Of a stretch of DNA of 64,000 nt, positions 11,951-23,808 are shown piece by piece. Source of the DNA: Plasmodium relictum. Its lineage: Eukaryota > Apicomplexa > Aconoidasida > Haemosporida > Plasmodiidae. Made by a program: the position numbers and the translations under genes. The notes under the pieces were generated by a model. It did no database searches. It had not been told where the DNA came from and worked only from the letters and a program-made list of their open reading frames with translations. The DNA lies in NCBI RefSeq assembly GCF_900005765.1, contig NC_041685.1, positions 186,001 through 250,000 of the forward strand. The letters run 5' to 3'. Positions within the stretch are counted from its first letter, which is position 1. Each line of letters opens with the position of its first letter.

Positions 11951-14900
11951 TTAAAAAAGACTCAATGTCCACATTTGAGAACCTGGTATAATAAAAATTT
12001 TAATTTTTTGAAATCTGCTAACTTTTTCATATTTATTACAGTATTTATATTTCATATTTTTATCATATATATATTCTTTAAAATAATTTTGATTATTTTT
12101 GTTTATAATATAATCATTTATATGTTCATTTAAATATTCTTCATCTAAGTCTTTTTCATTTATACCTTTTTCACTTATATCTTCATTTGTATCTACTAAA
12201 ATATTTTCTTCATTTATATTTTCATTATTTATATTTTCTTTAAACATATCCTGTTCATGAGCATCTTTGTTTTTTTTGATAAAAACATCGTGAATATATA
12301 AATCATCATAAATTTTTTGAAATTTTTTTTTATGTTCTAATTCTAATATTTTGTATTTTACTTCTAATTTCAATTCATTTATAATTTTAAAAATATTACA
12401 AAGATATTCATTCATTTTTTTCTCATGTTCTGAATTTAAATCTTCATTTTTTTCCTTTTCATATGATAAATAATTTTCAAAAGTTTCATTTATATTGTAA
12501 TAATTCATATTTATTTTATATAATATGTCTTTTGCTATATTATAAATAAATGTGCATTCATTATAAGATAATAAAATAAATTCAAATTGCAAATTTAATA
12601 GATTATCACTCATTGATTTTTCTGTTTCCAGTAATGGTACGTAAAAAACAATTGCATTTTTTAGTTTACCATTCTCATTAGAATTTTTTTTAAGTTTTGA
12701 TTTAAAATTTTCTTCGTTATTATTATTCAAATTTTTGTAATCACTTTTATCTATATCACTAAACAAACGTATATCATTATAATTAATATTCCTACTATCT
12801 ACTAAGTTGTCCGTTATATGAATGCTTTTAGAAGAATCCAATGTAAAGCAAGTGTAAATAATATTATTTATATCAGTACATTCATTTTCATTCACATATA
12901 TGTAGTTATCTTTTAATATATTAAGACAGATGTTTTCTTTTATACTTTTTGTAATAATTATTTCTTGAATATAAGCTTCAGTTAAAAAACATACACTTCC
13001 TCTATTTAAGTAAAAGTATTTTTTAACTGGTTTACAATTTTCTGTTTTTATATTCTTATTATTTATTAAATAATTTGTTTTCTCTATTTTTTTCTCTTTT
13101 TTTTCGCATATTACATTTTTATGTATATCACACTTTTCATTTTTATTAAGTATTTTTATTTTTCCTGTACTCATTTCGATTTTTTCATTTTTGCATATTT
13201 TGTTTTCCTTTTTATTAATTGTTTGGTCCTCTTCATTTAATTTATGTACTTCATTCTTTAATTTTGTTTTCTTCTTTTTTTTTAATGTACATTTATACAA
13301 ATCATTTAAGTATACTAAATATTTATTTAAAAAGAAATTTTTCATATGAATTTGAGCTTCGTCTGTTTTTCTCTTTTGATAATTGCAATGATCACATATT
13401 TTCTTTAACTCTTCATAATTATAACATATCTTTTCATTTTCAATAATGTTGTTTAAAATTCTATGAATAACAATATCAATATATCTTCTTATAGGAGATG
13501 TAAAATGAATATATTTATTTAACAGTAAACCAAAATGATCAGAATTATTTTTATTTTCCTCTGTAGGAATGTAAATAGCCTCTTTATAGTATTTTAGAAT
13601 ATTATAATGAAGGCATAACAATTGATTTTCATTTAATATTTTTTCACATACTAAAAGAATATCATTAATACTATTTTCATTTATATTAATAATGTTGTTA
13701 ATCTTATTATAAGTATTATAGTCAATTATTTTTAAAAAGTTCTTCTTTATTTCTTCACTTGTATCTTGGTGAACTCTTAATATACCTAATGTGTTATTAT
13801 AAGAAATTTTATTAGCCACTAAGAAGTTGGTTAAAATCATCATTTCTTCGATTAACATATGACTTTTTTTTTTATAATCGAATGTTTCCATATTCACATT
13901 TCTAATATTTGTTTCATTTAATAAATTTTTGTATTTTTCGCTTTCTAGAAATTTTTCAAGAGATATTTTTGTAGTACTTGAAGATAGCATATATTCCTTT
14001 GTTATTTCTTCTATGCTCATAGGAATGACTTTTTTTTCATCATTCTTATTATTTGTATTATTAAAAGAAAATAATAAAGAATATTTTTGATAAATATTTT
14101 TTCTTCTCGTTTTTTCTTTCAGCATTTTTGATAATAAATATAATCTAAATATATCGCTTCCTATTTTAATTGACAGGTTATACTTTTTACAAAGTTCTTG
14201 AAAGTCATTAACAAAATGATTTAAATGTAAATGACCATTAATTAATAGTTTCTCTTCTTGTTCTTTAACAGTTTCATTATTTTGTTTTATCTTAAAATAA
14301 ATATCATCAAGAAAATCTTCAACAATGTCATAATTTAATTTATAGTGGCTTTTAATTAAGCATTTCTTTATTTCTACATTCTCTAAATTTCCATTTTCAG
14401 TTAAATTATACGGGTTACTTATATCGTCTAAGTAAAAGAAAATAGAAAAAGAAAGTTTTTCACTTTTTGTATTCAATGAGCAAATTTCTTCACTTAAGAT
14501 GGATGGTAGCATATGAATAACTCTAAAAAAAAAAAAAAAAAATTAAAATAAAAATAAATAGAAAAATAAAAATGATAAATGTAAAAATATAATTTTTTCA
14601 ATTTTAAAGTATGTATAAAAACTACTTACAAGAAATCCATATATATTGTGTTGCAAATTTTTGATGCTATATTATCATAGTAAGAATTAGGGGAAACAAA
14701 AAATGAAACATCAGAAATATGTATTCCTATTTTATATTGAAATTTACTTGTTAAATTATTTTTATTCTTAATAAATTCAATAGACAAGGCATCATCTAAA
14801 TCTTTTGCATTTAGGGGGTCAATTGTAAATATATCTAAATGTGTTATTATGTCCCTATTTTTTAAAAAGCATTTTATCATATATTTTTCTAAACTTTTAT

Positions 14901-16231
14901 TTTTTTCTTGAATATTTTTTAAATAATCTATTTTTTTGTCATATTGCTCAATATTATCTACAATTTTCTTGTTTCTATTATCTAGCAATAATGCATTCTT
15001 TTTACGTTTAATAAAATTACTAATAATTCTTTCATTTACTGTTATTCTTGAATTTAAATAGAGCATATCACTTTCATTATATATATGAAAATTAATTTTA
15101 TAGAAGTGTAATAGTAAATATATAATACCAAAAAAATTTTTTTCATTTCCTAATATTTTACTAATGTTTCCTAAAGGATTAATTTCATTTTGTTTCCATT
15201 CCTTAAATTTCACTAAAACACATAAATTTATCTTTTTTTTCTTTATATGATATAATATTTTATTTATTATAGAATTTGAAGAGTTATATATAAAACAAGG
15301 AAGCCTAGGATCGTTAGGTTGTATTTTTGCAAAAAAATATTCATTCTCATTCTCATTTTCAGTTTTTGTTAATTCTTTTTCTTTTTTTAATACTATTATA
15401 TCATCCTTTTTAACAAAATTTTCATTTATTTTATTTATTTTTTCATTATTATTGTTTTTAATTTCACTATAATAATTTTTACTATAAATACAATTTACAT
15501 TTTTCAATTTATTTGTTTTTTCTTTCTTTCCAAAATTGTTATTTATTTTTTCTTTAACATTTAAATAGTTCAAAATACCAACAATTTCTAAATTTCTTCT
15601 TTCAACAATATTAACAACTCGACAGAATTTTTCATTTTCATCTTCATTTTCGTTTATATGTTTATTTAATGCTTCATTTTCATTTTCCTTACTTTCAACT
15701 TGTCTAATTTTTCTTCTAGCTGTATATGCATAAACTATATCGTTATTTAATGCTCTATTCCTACTAATATAACCGTACACAAAATAAAAACTACTTTTAG
15801 AAGAAGGTGATGATTCTTCATTTACAACAAAACATTTGCTAGTATCAAAAGGAGAAACATATAAAACTCCTTTAAACAATTTATTTTTTAAGTCTTTTGT
15901 TGTTTTCTGTAACTGCAGTAAATTGTCTATTTTTTCATTATCCCAATATTTTTCATATTCAACAAGTATATAATTTTTATCAACTATTTCATTATTAATA
16001 TGTGAAATCTTATTATTTCCTATATTGAAGTTTTTTAATTCATCTGAATAATCACCATAACGTTTTTTATCTTTTTCTATGTTTTTAATTAATTTTTTTT
16101 TATTATTTAAATCATGTATGTTTATTATAGAGTTTTTATTATAAATATTATTTTCATCAACACTGTTAAAATTATCCTTATTTTTATCAATTAAATTTTT
16201 TTCTTTTTCTTTTTCTTTTTCTTTTTTTTCA

Positions 16232-16278
<47 letters not shown>

Positions 16279-17034
16279 TTCTTCTTCTTCTTCTTCTTCT
16301 TCTTCTTTCTTTTTTTCTTCTTCTTTTTTCTTTTTTATAAATGTGTTTTTAAAAATTTCATTTTTTATATAGCTATTTGATTTTTCATCTTTTTTTAAAA
16401 TTCTATTTTTTTTTATATGCTCATCTTTCACTTTTAAATACATATCTTTTCTTTTTAAATATTTATTTTTTTCCTTCAAATATTTTTCATTTTTTGCAAT
16501 TTTATTGTAATTATTTTTATTTTTATCTTTTTTTAAAGAATCATTTTGTTCTTTAAAATACTTATATTTTTCTTCATTTACTTCTTCCTTTATTTTTTTT
16601 TCTTGATATTCGTTGTCTTTTTGAAAAGCATAATCATAATCTACTTTTTTTTCATTATCCTTTTTAATAAAATAGTTTTTTTTTAATTTTTCTTCTCTAT
16701 TTTCTTTTCCGAATACAATACTATTAATAGAATTCTTATTTAATTTTATTTCATCACTGATATTTGCTATAACAACATTCTTTGCATTATTGTTTATACC
16801 TTTTTGTTTTATTTTATTAAAAATTTCTTCATAAAAATGTTTTTCGTCTTTATTAATAGTATATTGTAAATTGGTATTCTTATTTGTTTCAATTATATTT
16901 ATACTCAAAGATTCTTCATGATTTTCCGTTTTCTCTTTATTCTCTTTTTCTAATCTAAGTCTTCTTATAATTTTAATATTATTATATATTTTCGTATAAA
17001 AACAATATCTTCTGATATTATTAAAAAAAAACAT
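11951..17034 (-). CDS. RNase II / DIS3L2-like 3'-5' exoribonuclease, two exons
   Basis: This is a processive 3'-5' exoribonuclease of the RNB family. Exon 1 is 17034-14630 (donor GTAAGT) and exon 2 is 14522-11951 (acceptor TTTTTTAG); together they encode 1658 residues. A cold-shock-like segment (YEKYWDNEKI, then GVLYVSPFD and RNRALNNDIVYAYTARRK) sits near residues 355-450. The RNB catalytic motif DPLNAKDLDDAL is near 739-750, followed by GIHISDVSFFV. The splice joins LVIHMLPSILSEEICSL in frame, and HFTSPIRRYIDIVIHR is near residue 1137. There is no PIN domain, so it resembles DIS3L2/SSD1-type enzymes more than exosomal DIS3. The first 330 residues are low-complexity, with a poly-Glu run. By synteny (remembered, not searched) it should be the ortholog of P. 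falciparum RNase II, which has been linked to degradation of nascent var transcripts. It is divergent from CHMP1. Confidence 0.88.
16232..16306 (-). repeat. (TTC)n tract coding poly-Glu in the RNase II-like protein
   Basis: The minus strand reads mainly GAA/GAG, encoding about 25 consecutive Glu flanked by Lys/Glu blocks near residues 240-270. The DNA is homopurine on the coding strand. Confidence 0.9.
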
Positions 17035-17709
17035 GTTATATTTATTATTCTCTCATAAATTTATCATTAATATTTCATTTTCTTTTTATAATATAATTAC
17101 ATAATTTTACTTTAATTCTTTTTCTTTTAATTTTAAATTTATATATATTTAGGTAAATATACCCATATATATGTTTACATAAAATTTAAAATATATTTTT
17201 TAAAAATATAGTAAAATTTAAAAAATAAATTTTTTTTTAAATGAAAAATAAGATTATGTATATAAATATATAAAACAAAATTAAAAATATTTAAAAAAAA
17301 AAAAAATAATACACTTAAAAATTAATATTTAAATTATAAATGCTTTATTTTTCTTTTTTCAAGCAAAAATCTGTTCTATTTTAAAGTGGATAATCTCTTT
17401 TTTTTTTTTTAGATTAATATTTTTTTTTATTTTACATTTCAGTTTTTTTTTTTTACACCTTGTATATGTATAAAAATCTAACAATTTTTTTCCATAAAGA
17501 AATTTTTTAATATTCTTTTACTTTAAAAATTAAATATTTAAAAAAAGAAAAAAAAAAATTCAATGGAAAATTTTTTACAATAAATTTTCATATAAAAAAA
17601 AATGTTAAAAATTCTTTCATTTAGATTAAATCGATTTTTTTTAGTTATTTCTTTAAACATTTAATGTGATTTTAAACAGTTTTCTCTATTTTTATTTTTT
17701 TTAATAACG
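17035..17709. other. Divergent promoter region between RNase II-like gene and CHMP1
   Basis: This 675-base spacer between two divergent genes is A/T tracts throughout. It must hold both promoters, but no specific motif is recognisable. Confidence 0.5.
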
Positions 17710-19112
17710 ATGGGTAATAAAATGTCTACAGAAGATCATATTTTTCGTTTGAAGTTGAAAACAAAAGAATTAGTAAAAATTTATTAAAAAAATGGAAAAA
17801 TTAATTTTTTTTGTGTATTTTATTTTTTTTTTTTTATCTTAAACTGTTTTAATTTTAGGAAAAATTATCTAATAGATCTGAATTGGAAGAAAAGAAGTTA
17901 ATATCAGACGTAAAAAAAGCAATACAATCAGGGAAAATTGATATAGCAAGGTAAGATAAAATAACTATAATTTTATGAGTAATTTGATTAAATAGAACAA
18001 AGTATTTGTTGAATCTTTTCTTTTATAATATTATTTTTTAGAAATATCCTTTATAATGCATAATAATATTTTATGTTTTTTTTTAGGTTGTATGCAGAAA
18101 AATGCATAAGAAAAAAAAATGAAAAAATTAATTATTTGAATTTAAGTAACAAAATTGACGTGCTTGTATCAAGATTAGAGAGCGCTTATAGATGCTCATC
18201 GGTTAATATACAACTATTTTAAAATAAAAAAATTAAATAAAAATATTATTAGATGTAGTTATTTTATATAAATATATATATATATATATTGTTTATTCTT
18301 ATTCATATATTAAATTTTTGCAGCTAGTTAAAGATGTTAGTACAATGATTCCATTAATACAGAAAATAAATTCAGAGACAAATGCACTTAAAATAGGAAA
18401 TGATGTTACTAAATTAGAAAACATTTTTGATGAAATTGTACTATCAATAAGGCCAAAAAAAAAATATATATATATATATAAAGAAAAAAAATAATTAAAT
18501 TTGTTAATAGTCCCATACCTTTATATATACTTATGTTTTTATAAATGTATTTTTATATATTAACTTTTTATAGAGTATTAGTTCGGATTTAATAAACGAT
18601 ACTGTTCAGACATCTGCTGCTATTAGCGCTCCAACTGAAGAAGTAATAACATAAATAAAAAAAAAAAATAGTAAAAGAATATTTCATCAAGTTCAATTTA
18701 CTTATTTTTTTATTCTATTTTTTATTTTTTTGCTTTATTTTTTTTTAATAGATTGATGAGTTAATATCAAAAATTGCTGAAGAACATGCTATTAAATTAG
18801 ATGGACAATTAGGCCCTGTTAATGCTATTGATAAGGTAAGAGAATTGAAAGTTTCAAAAAAAAAAAAAAAAAGTAAATATTTACCTTAAAATTATTAATG
18901 AAAATTTACAATTGTTTTTAAAATAAAAAAAAAAAAATCTAAAATACATATATATGTAATTAAAAAAGTAAAATGAAATTATATATATACAGTTAGTATA
19001 CTTTAAAAAATAGTTGATGTTGTGAATACATAATATATAAATTTTTCTTTTTTCTTTATAGCACTTAAAAGAAATATCTAATATGAGTGAAAGAATAAAA
19101 AATTTAAAATAA
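17710..19112 (+). CDS. CHMP1: ESCRT-III subunit CHMP1 (Vps46/Did2), seven exons
   Basis: CHMP1 regulates ESCRT-III disassembly by Vps4 in multivesicular-body formation and membrane scission. I reconstructed exons 17710-17772, 17859-17950, 18087-18201, 18324-18437, 18574-18642, 18752-18835 and 19062-19112. Every intron is GT-AG and every junction keeps phase, giving 195 residues, the usual CHMP1 length. Recognisable family stretches are HIFRLKLKTKEL, DVKKAIQSGKIDIARLYAE, CIRKKNEKINYLNLSNKIDV, SRLESAY, LENIFDEI, TSAAISAPTEEIDELISKIA and a C-terminal LKEISNMSERIKNLK, which would be the Vps4-binding MIM1 helix. The protein begins MGNKMS, a good N-myristoylation consensus; a second Met at position 5 could be an alternative start. 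It is divergent from the RNase II gene and convergent with NECAP 280 bases downstream. Confidence 0.9.
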
Positions 19113-19393
19113 TATAAAAGTGTTGATATATTTTATACATATTTATTTGTTATTTTATTCTTATTTTTATTATTATTATTATTTCTTCATGCTTCAAAAC
19201 ATTTATTTTGGAGATTCTAGATCAAGATTCTTTTCATTTTTTTTTGTTCTATAAGTAAAAATAAAGTAAAATAAAATATAAAATTATTTTTAGACATAAA
19301 TTATTTTCTTATTTTATTATATCATATTTTTTTATTATTTGAAAAGTATAAAAACTTTTAAAACTATATATATTTTTTTTTAATTTTATAAAA

Positions 19394-20714
19394 TTAAAAA
19401 GGATAATCTAACCTCTCTTTAACGTTTAATCCTTTTATTTTTAATGTTATTTTCTCTCCTTGAAATACAAAAAAAAATAAAATAAAATAAAATAAATACA
19501 TAAAATAATAATAATTAATAATAATCATAATAATAGTAAAGTGATAAGAATATAAGATAATTTTATATTACTTTTTTAAAAAACAATTTGAAAATATATA
19601 AAAAATTAAACATTATATATTACCTTCATTTAATTTATGTAATTTTTTTTGTTCAAATGAATTGGATTTCCTATTAAAAATTCTGCATAATTTAGAATAT
19701 TAATATTTGTCAATAATTAGTAATTTTCTCATTCATAAAATATATAATTTATTTATTATTCATCTTTTTTTAATTTTATTACTTAAACCTATAAAAATCA
19801 TTAATTGTACAAATGAAATTAAATGCCACTGTTCTCTCCTCAAAGTATATTCCTATAAAAGAATACATGACTTAAAAAAAAAAAAAATTTTTTATTTTTT
19901 TTTTTATTTGAATTTACTTTTAAATAATAAAGATAAAATAATTTTAAAATACATATATATATATGTATTTTCTTTATTGTCTTTTTTTTTCGTATTTTTT
20001 TAATACTTTCATTTTTATCATTAGTATTTTCAACTCTAATGGAAAAATATCTTGAGCTATCTATAGCTAAGAAAAAATAACAATTAAAATTGATAGATAT
20101 AATTAGTTTAATAAAACAATTTATAAAATTTCTATTTAAATTATATCTATAATATTTAATCATTTAAAAATAAATCTATATACAAATAAATATATAAAGT
20201 ATATTTTTATGCGCTTTTTGTTTCTTTACCTTTTTCTACAACAACTTCATAATTATATGGGACAATGCATTGAGCAAATAATATTTCTATAAGAACAAAA
20301 AATTAAATTTTTTTTTTTTTTTTATAAAAAGTGAATTTGAATAACTTATTTTAATTTTCTTTCTAAGTTTAATATATGGTATATATTTGAAATAACCATT
20401 TTCATCAACTAATTTTAAAAGAATTTCATTATTTTTTATATACAGAACAATGAAACCTTCCCATATTTTTTCTTTCCAATATTCTGCTCTAAATAATAAA
20501 AACTTTTTTTACTTTAAATATTATAAAATAAAAGATATAAAAGAATATATATATACACGATATTTTTTTAAAATTGAATTGTAGGAAAAAAGAATTAGTT
20601 GTATGTTTTTGTTTGTAGATTGTTTCTCCTTAACCTATGTCCTTCAAAAGGTCTAGGAGGGATTTTAAAAACGTCAATTTTTTGATGTTTAAATAATAAA
20701 AAAAGTTCGCACAT
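19394..20714 (-). CDS. NECAP (adaptin ear-binding coat-associated) homolog, seven exons
   Basis: NECAP proteins bind the AP-2 clathrin adaptor and tune endocytosis through a PH-like domain. Exons on the minus strand are 20714-20635, 20488-20346, 20286-20230, 20066-20007, 19852-19789, 19670-19624 and 19458-19394, giving 171 residues. All introns are GT-AG and all phases agree. Diagnostic stretches line up with human NECAP from memory: KIPPRPFEGHRAEYWKEKIW (family IPPR...YRASDW), ILFAQCIVPY (family LFAQAPV), DSSRYFSIRVEN (family DSSRYFVIRIQD), RIYFEERTVAFNFICTINDF (family GFTDRGDAFDFNVSLQDHF) and LNEGEKITLKIKGL (family FKEGQTIKLNI). The C-terminal WxxF tail of animal NECAPs is absent; the protein stops just after the PH-like domain (VKERLDYPF). 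Exon 2's donor (AA, GTTATT) is weak; other junctions look good. Confidence 0.87.
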
Positions 20715-21096
20715 TTTATAATCTCATTTTTTTTTCTTTTTTATTAAAAAGTATATAATATATGCATATGCACAATTTATGCACTTTAAATCACAAATAA
20801 ATAAAAAGATAAATGAAAATTTTCATTTTATTTTCTAAAACAAAATAAAAAATGAAAATAAAAAAAAAAAAAAATAAAATAAAACAAAAAGTTAACAAAT
20901 AAATATGAAAAATTAAATTACTTTTTAAAAAAATATATATGAAGGTTTTTCCAACACATAAAGGAAGATATAAAAAACCACATTATCATATATATCTATT
21001 TGTCTATTTAAATAAATATATCTATAAAAAATAATAAAAAAATTGTGTTGAAAATATTGTTATATATTATCTTATTTTTAAAGGGAAAATATAATT
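20715..21096. other. Tandem intergenic spacer
   Basis: This 382-base spacer separates NECAP from the downstream 486-residue gene, both on the minus strand. It is A/T tracts only. Confidence 0.5.
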
Positions 21097-22557
21097 TTAT
21101 ATATTTATGCATGAAATTAAATTATTCAAAAATTGTTTGGCTAAACTAAATAATAAAATTTCACCCTTTTTTCTTAGAATTGAAGCATCTTTATCAATTA
21201 AATATTCTTTTGCACCAATACTTATATAAATACTTTTGGTATAATTATTTTCTTTATTTTTTTGTTTTTCTTTTTCTTTTTCAAATTCTCTTTTATATAT
21301 ACTAAATAATACCTTGGCATATGTAAAAAATTGATCTTTGCTCTTTTTGTTTTTATAGTGATAATTTGTTAATAATTTGTACAATTGATTTAATTTTTTT
21401 TTGCTAATTTTTGTGTTTTTTAAAATATAATAAGAATTATCATTTATATTATTTTGAACATATAGTTTATAAGCATTGTTATTTTTAAAAATTATCTCAA
21501 ATAAATCATTGTCTTTTTCATTATTAATAAAAAAATTCTTTAAATACTGAAAATAAGTTTTCTCCTGAAGGATAAAATTTTTTTTGCTATAAATTAAAGT
21601 GTTTCTTGATTTAAAATTTTCGGTACTAATGTTATCTTTTAAAAATATATTAGATTTATTTGATAAGGAACAAATTTTCTTTAAGTGAAATTTAAATTTA
21701 TCTGTATAGCTATCATATACAGATTCACTTCTATATCCATCATTTGTAAAATCTTGTAAAATATTTTTATTACTTAAAGAAATGATATTTATTGTATTTA
21801 AATCAATTTTATTATTTAATTTGTAGAAAAAATCAGAAAAATCCTTTTTATTTAATTCTTTTACTTCATAAATAATATTTTCATCACTTAAATTATTTAT
21901 TAAAATATAAAATTTACTATTTACTTTGTCTAATAAATAAAAAATGAAGTAATTATAATTGCACATAATAAAATTTTCTCCAGAACTATTATCATCATTT
22001 TTATAAAAAATTACATACTTTTTTACTTCGTAACCATTAATTATCAAAAAATTATTTTGTTTCTCTACATTATTATATTTCTTAGAAACTTCATTTAAAT
22101 CAATTTTATTCCTTAAAATTAAATTCTTATGATCAATTTCTTTTATTTCTTCGAGCCCAATAACATTATAAGAAGAATTATAATTAAATATATTTTTAGC
22201 ATATCCAGTAAAAAACCATGTACTTTTTTTTTCATTTAGATCTTTTAACTTTTCAATAATATTTTTATTTTTTTTAAAATATAAAAATATCTTTTCTTTA
22301 GCGCTCTTAAATTTTTCATTTAGTAGAGAAATTCCATTATTTAATTTGTAGACATTTTGTAATTCTTTTTTTTTATTATCATCTTTATTTCTTTTTATAA
22401 AATAATAAGTTAAGTTCCTTTTTTTTGTAAAATTTCCAGGAAAAAATAATTTTTTTTCATTAAAAAATAATTTACTCTCAATTTTTTTTGCTATATTCCT
22501 TAATAAAAAAATCAAAATAAATAAAAATTTCTTATTCATAATTAGAATTAGTGACAA
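21097..22557 (-). CDS. Unknown 486-residue protein with N-terminal hydrophobic leader
   Basis: I do not recognise the family. The protein begins MSLILIMNKKFLFILIFLLR, a clear hydrophobic segment, with a second Met at residue 7 as an equally good start. About 45 residues rich in Lys, Asn and Phe and poor in acidic residues follow (AKKIESKLFF, FTKKRNLTYYFIKRNK). Signal peptide plus basic stretch is the layout of a bipartite apicoplast leader, so apicoplast or secretory targeting is an inference. The rest is Asn/Lys-rich with several short hydrophobic segments (FIMCNYNYFIFYLLDK, SIYISIGAKEYLID) but no motif I can name. There is a single exon. It is divergent from the Maf-like gene across 1.25 kb. 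A conserved Plasmodium protein of unknown function is the safest label. Confidence 0.65.
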   Translation of the reverse strand: MSLILIMNKKFLFILIFLLRNIAKKIESKLFFNEKKLFFPGNFTKKRNLTYYFIKRNKDDNKKKELQNVYKLNNGISLLNEKFKSAKEKIFLYFKKNKNIIEKLKDLNEKKSTWFFTGYAKNIFNYNSSYNVIGLEEIKEIDHKNLILRNKIDLNEVSKKYNNVEKQNNFLIINGYEVKKYVIFYKNDDNSSGENFIMCNYNYFIFYLLDKVNSKFYILINNLSDENIIYEVKELNKKDFSDFFYKLNNKIDLNTINIISLSNKNILQDFTNDGYRSESVYDSYTDKFKFHLKKICSLSNKSNIFLKDNISTENFKSRNTLIYSKKNFILQEKTYFQYLKNFFINNEKDNDLFEIIFKNNNAYKLYVQNNINDNSYYILKNTKISKKKLNQLYKLLTNYHYKNKKSKDQFFTYAKVLFSIYKREFEKEKEKQKNKENNYTKSIYISIGAKEYLIDKDASILRKKGEILLFSLAKQFLNNLISCINI

Positions 22558-23808
22558 TAAGAAAAAGTATATTTTTGTAAAAAATTACAAATAAATTATA
22601 TTTTTTGTATATTGTAAATTAAACATAGGTCCATAATATTGTAATTAAAATATATATACAATTTATTGTTACACATCAAGAATATAAACTTAATTCATCA
22701 TTAATATTGTTATAATAAACATAGTTAACAATTAAAAAAGATAAAAAGAAATAAAATAATTTTCATATAGTAATATTAAAAAAAAAAAAAATGTCCTTTT
22801 TAAGATAAAAAGAATAAAAATATTTTATGTATATTACAAAATATATTAGTTTTATGAATTTTTTTATTGATAAACCAAATATATATAGATTTATTTATGT
22901 AAATAATTCAATTTGTAATATTTTGTTTACATGCTTTTTTTTTTTTTTTATTTTTTTCGTTCAAAATGAATTATAAGATTTCATAGTTTCTTCAACACAA
23001 AATTCCAAAATAAAAAAAAAAGTTATGCTTTTAATTGGTTTTTTTTTATAGTTCTTAATAATTTACGTTTTCTCTTAATGGATTTATTTAAATATTTTAA
23101 TTATTAATAAGATGTATTTTATTATTAAATTTTTATTTAAAACCATTTAGTTTCTTTTATTTATCTCATTTTTTTTTCTTTTTTTTTTATAGATTTTTAC
23201 ATATTTATTACTTAAAAAATAATATCTTAACTATATATTTCTAAACATTTAAAAATATAAAGTTCAAGATTTTTTAATTTTCTAAATATCTTTTTTTAAG
23301 TCTATTTTTAATTATATGAATCTACTATATTTTTAAATATAAGTCATTCTAATCTTTTATCTAATTTCATATGAATATATATATATATATATATATTACT
23401 TTTAACATTTTTAGTTATTCTATATATGTCTCCTTTTTACAATTATTTTTTTTTTTTTTTTCATGAGCAAAATTTAGACATAATTAAATCCTTCTAATAA
23501 AAAAAATATATGTTAAGAAAAATAAAAATTTTTTCTTATATTTATAATCGTAGAATTATTAAACATATCCTGATATTAAATAAGCTATAGTAATGTAATA
23601 TTTGATGAAATTTATCAAAACCCCAAAAAAAAAAAAACAATAAAAATAAATACAAGGAAATTAAGTCATAAAAATAGGTTATAAAATAAAAAAGAATAAG
23701 ATTAAATATTGGATAAAGTAGAAACTCATTAAAATAAAGAAAAAAAAAAAGTTAACGTGAGAAATTATAATAAGAAATAATAATAACAAAAAAAAGAGAA
23801 TTAAAAAA
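22558..23808. other. Divergent intergenic region, 1.25 kb
   Basis: This is the promoter space for the 486-residue gene (-) and the Maf-like gene (+). Homopolymer tracts and a short AT run near 23378-23398 are all that stands out. Confidence 0.5.
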
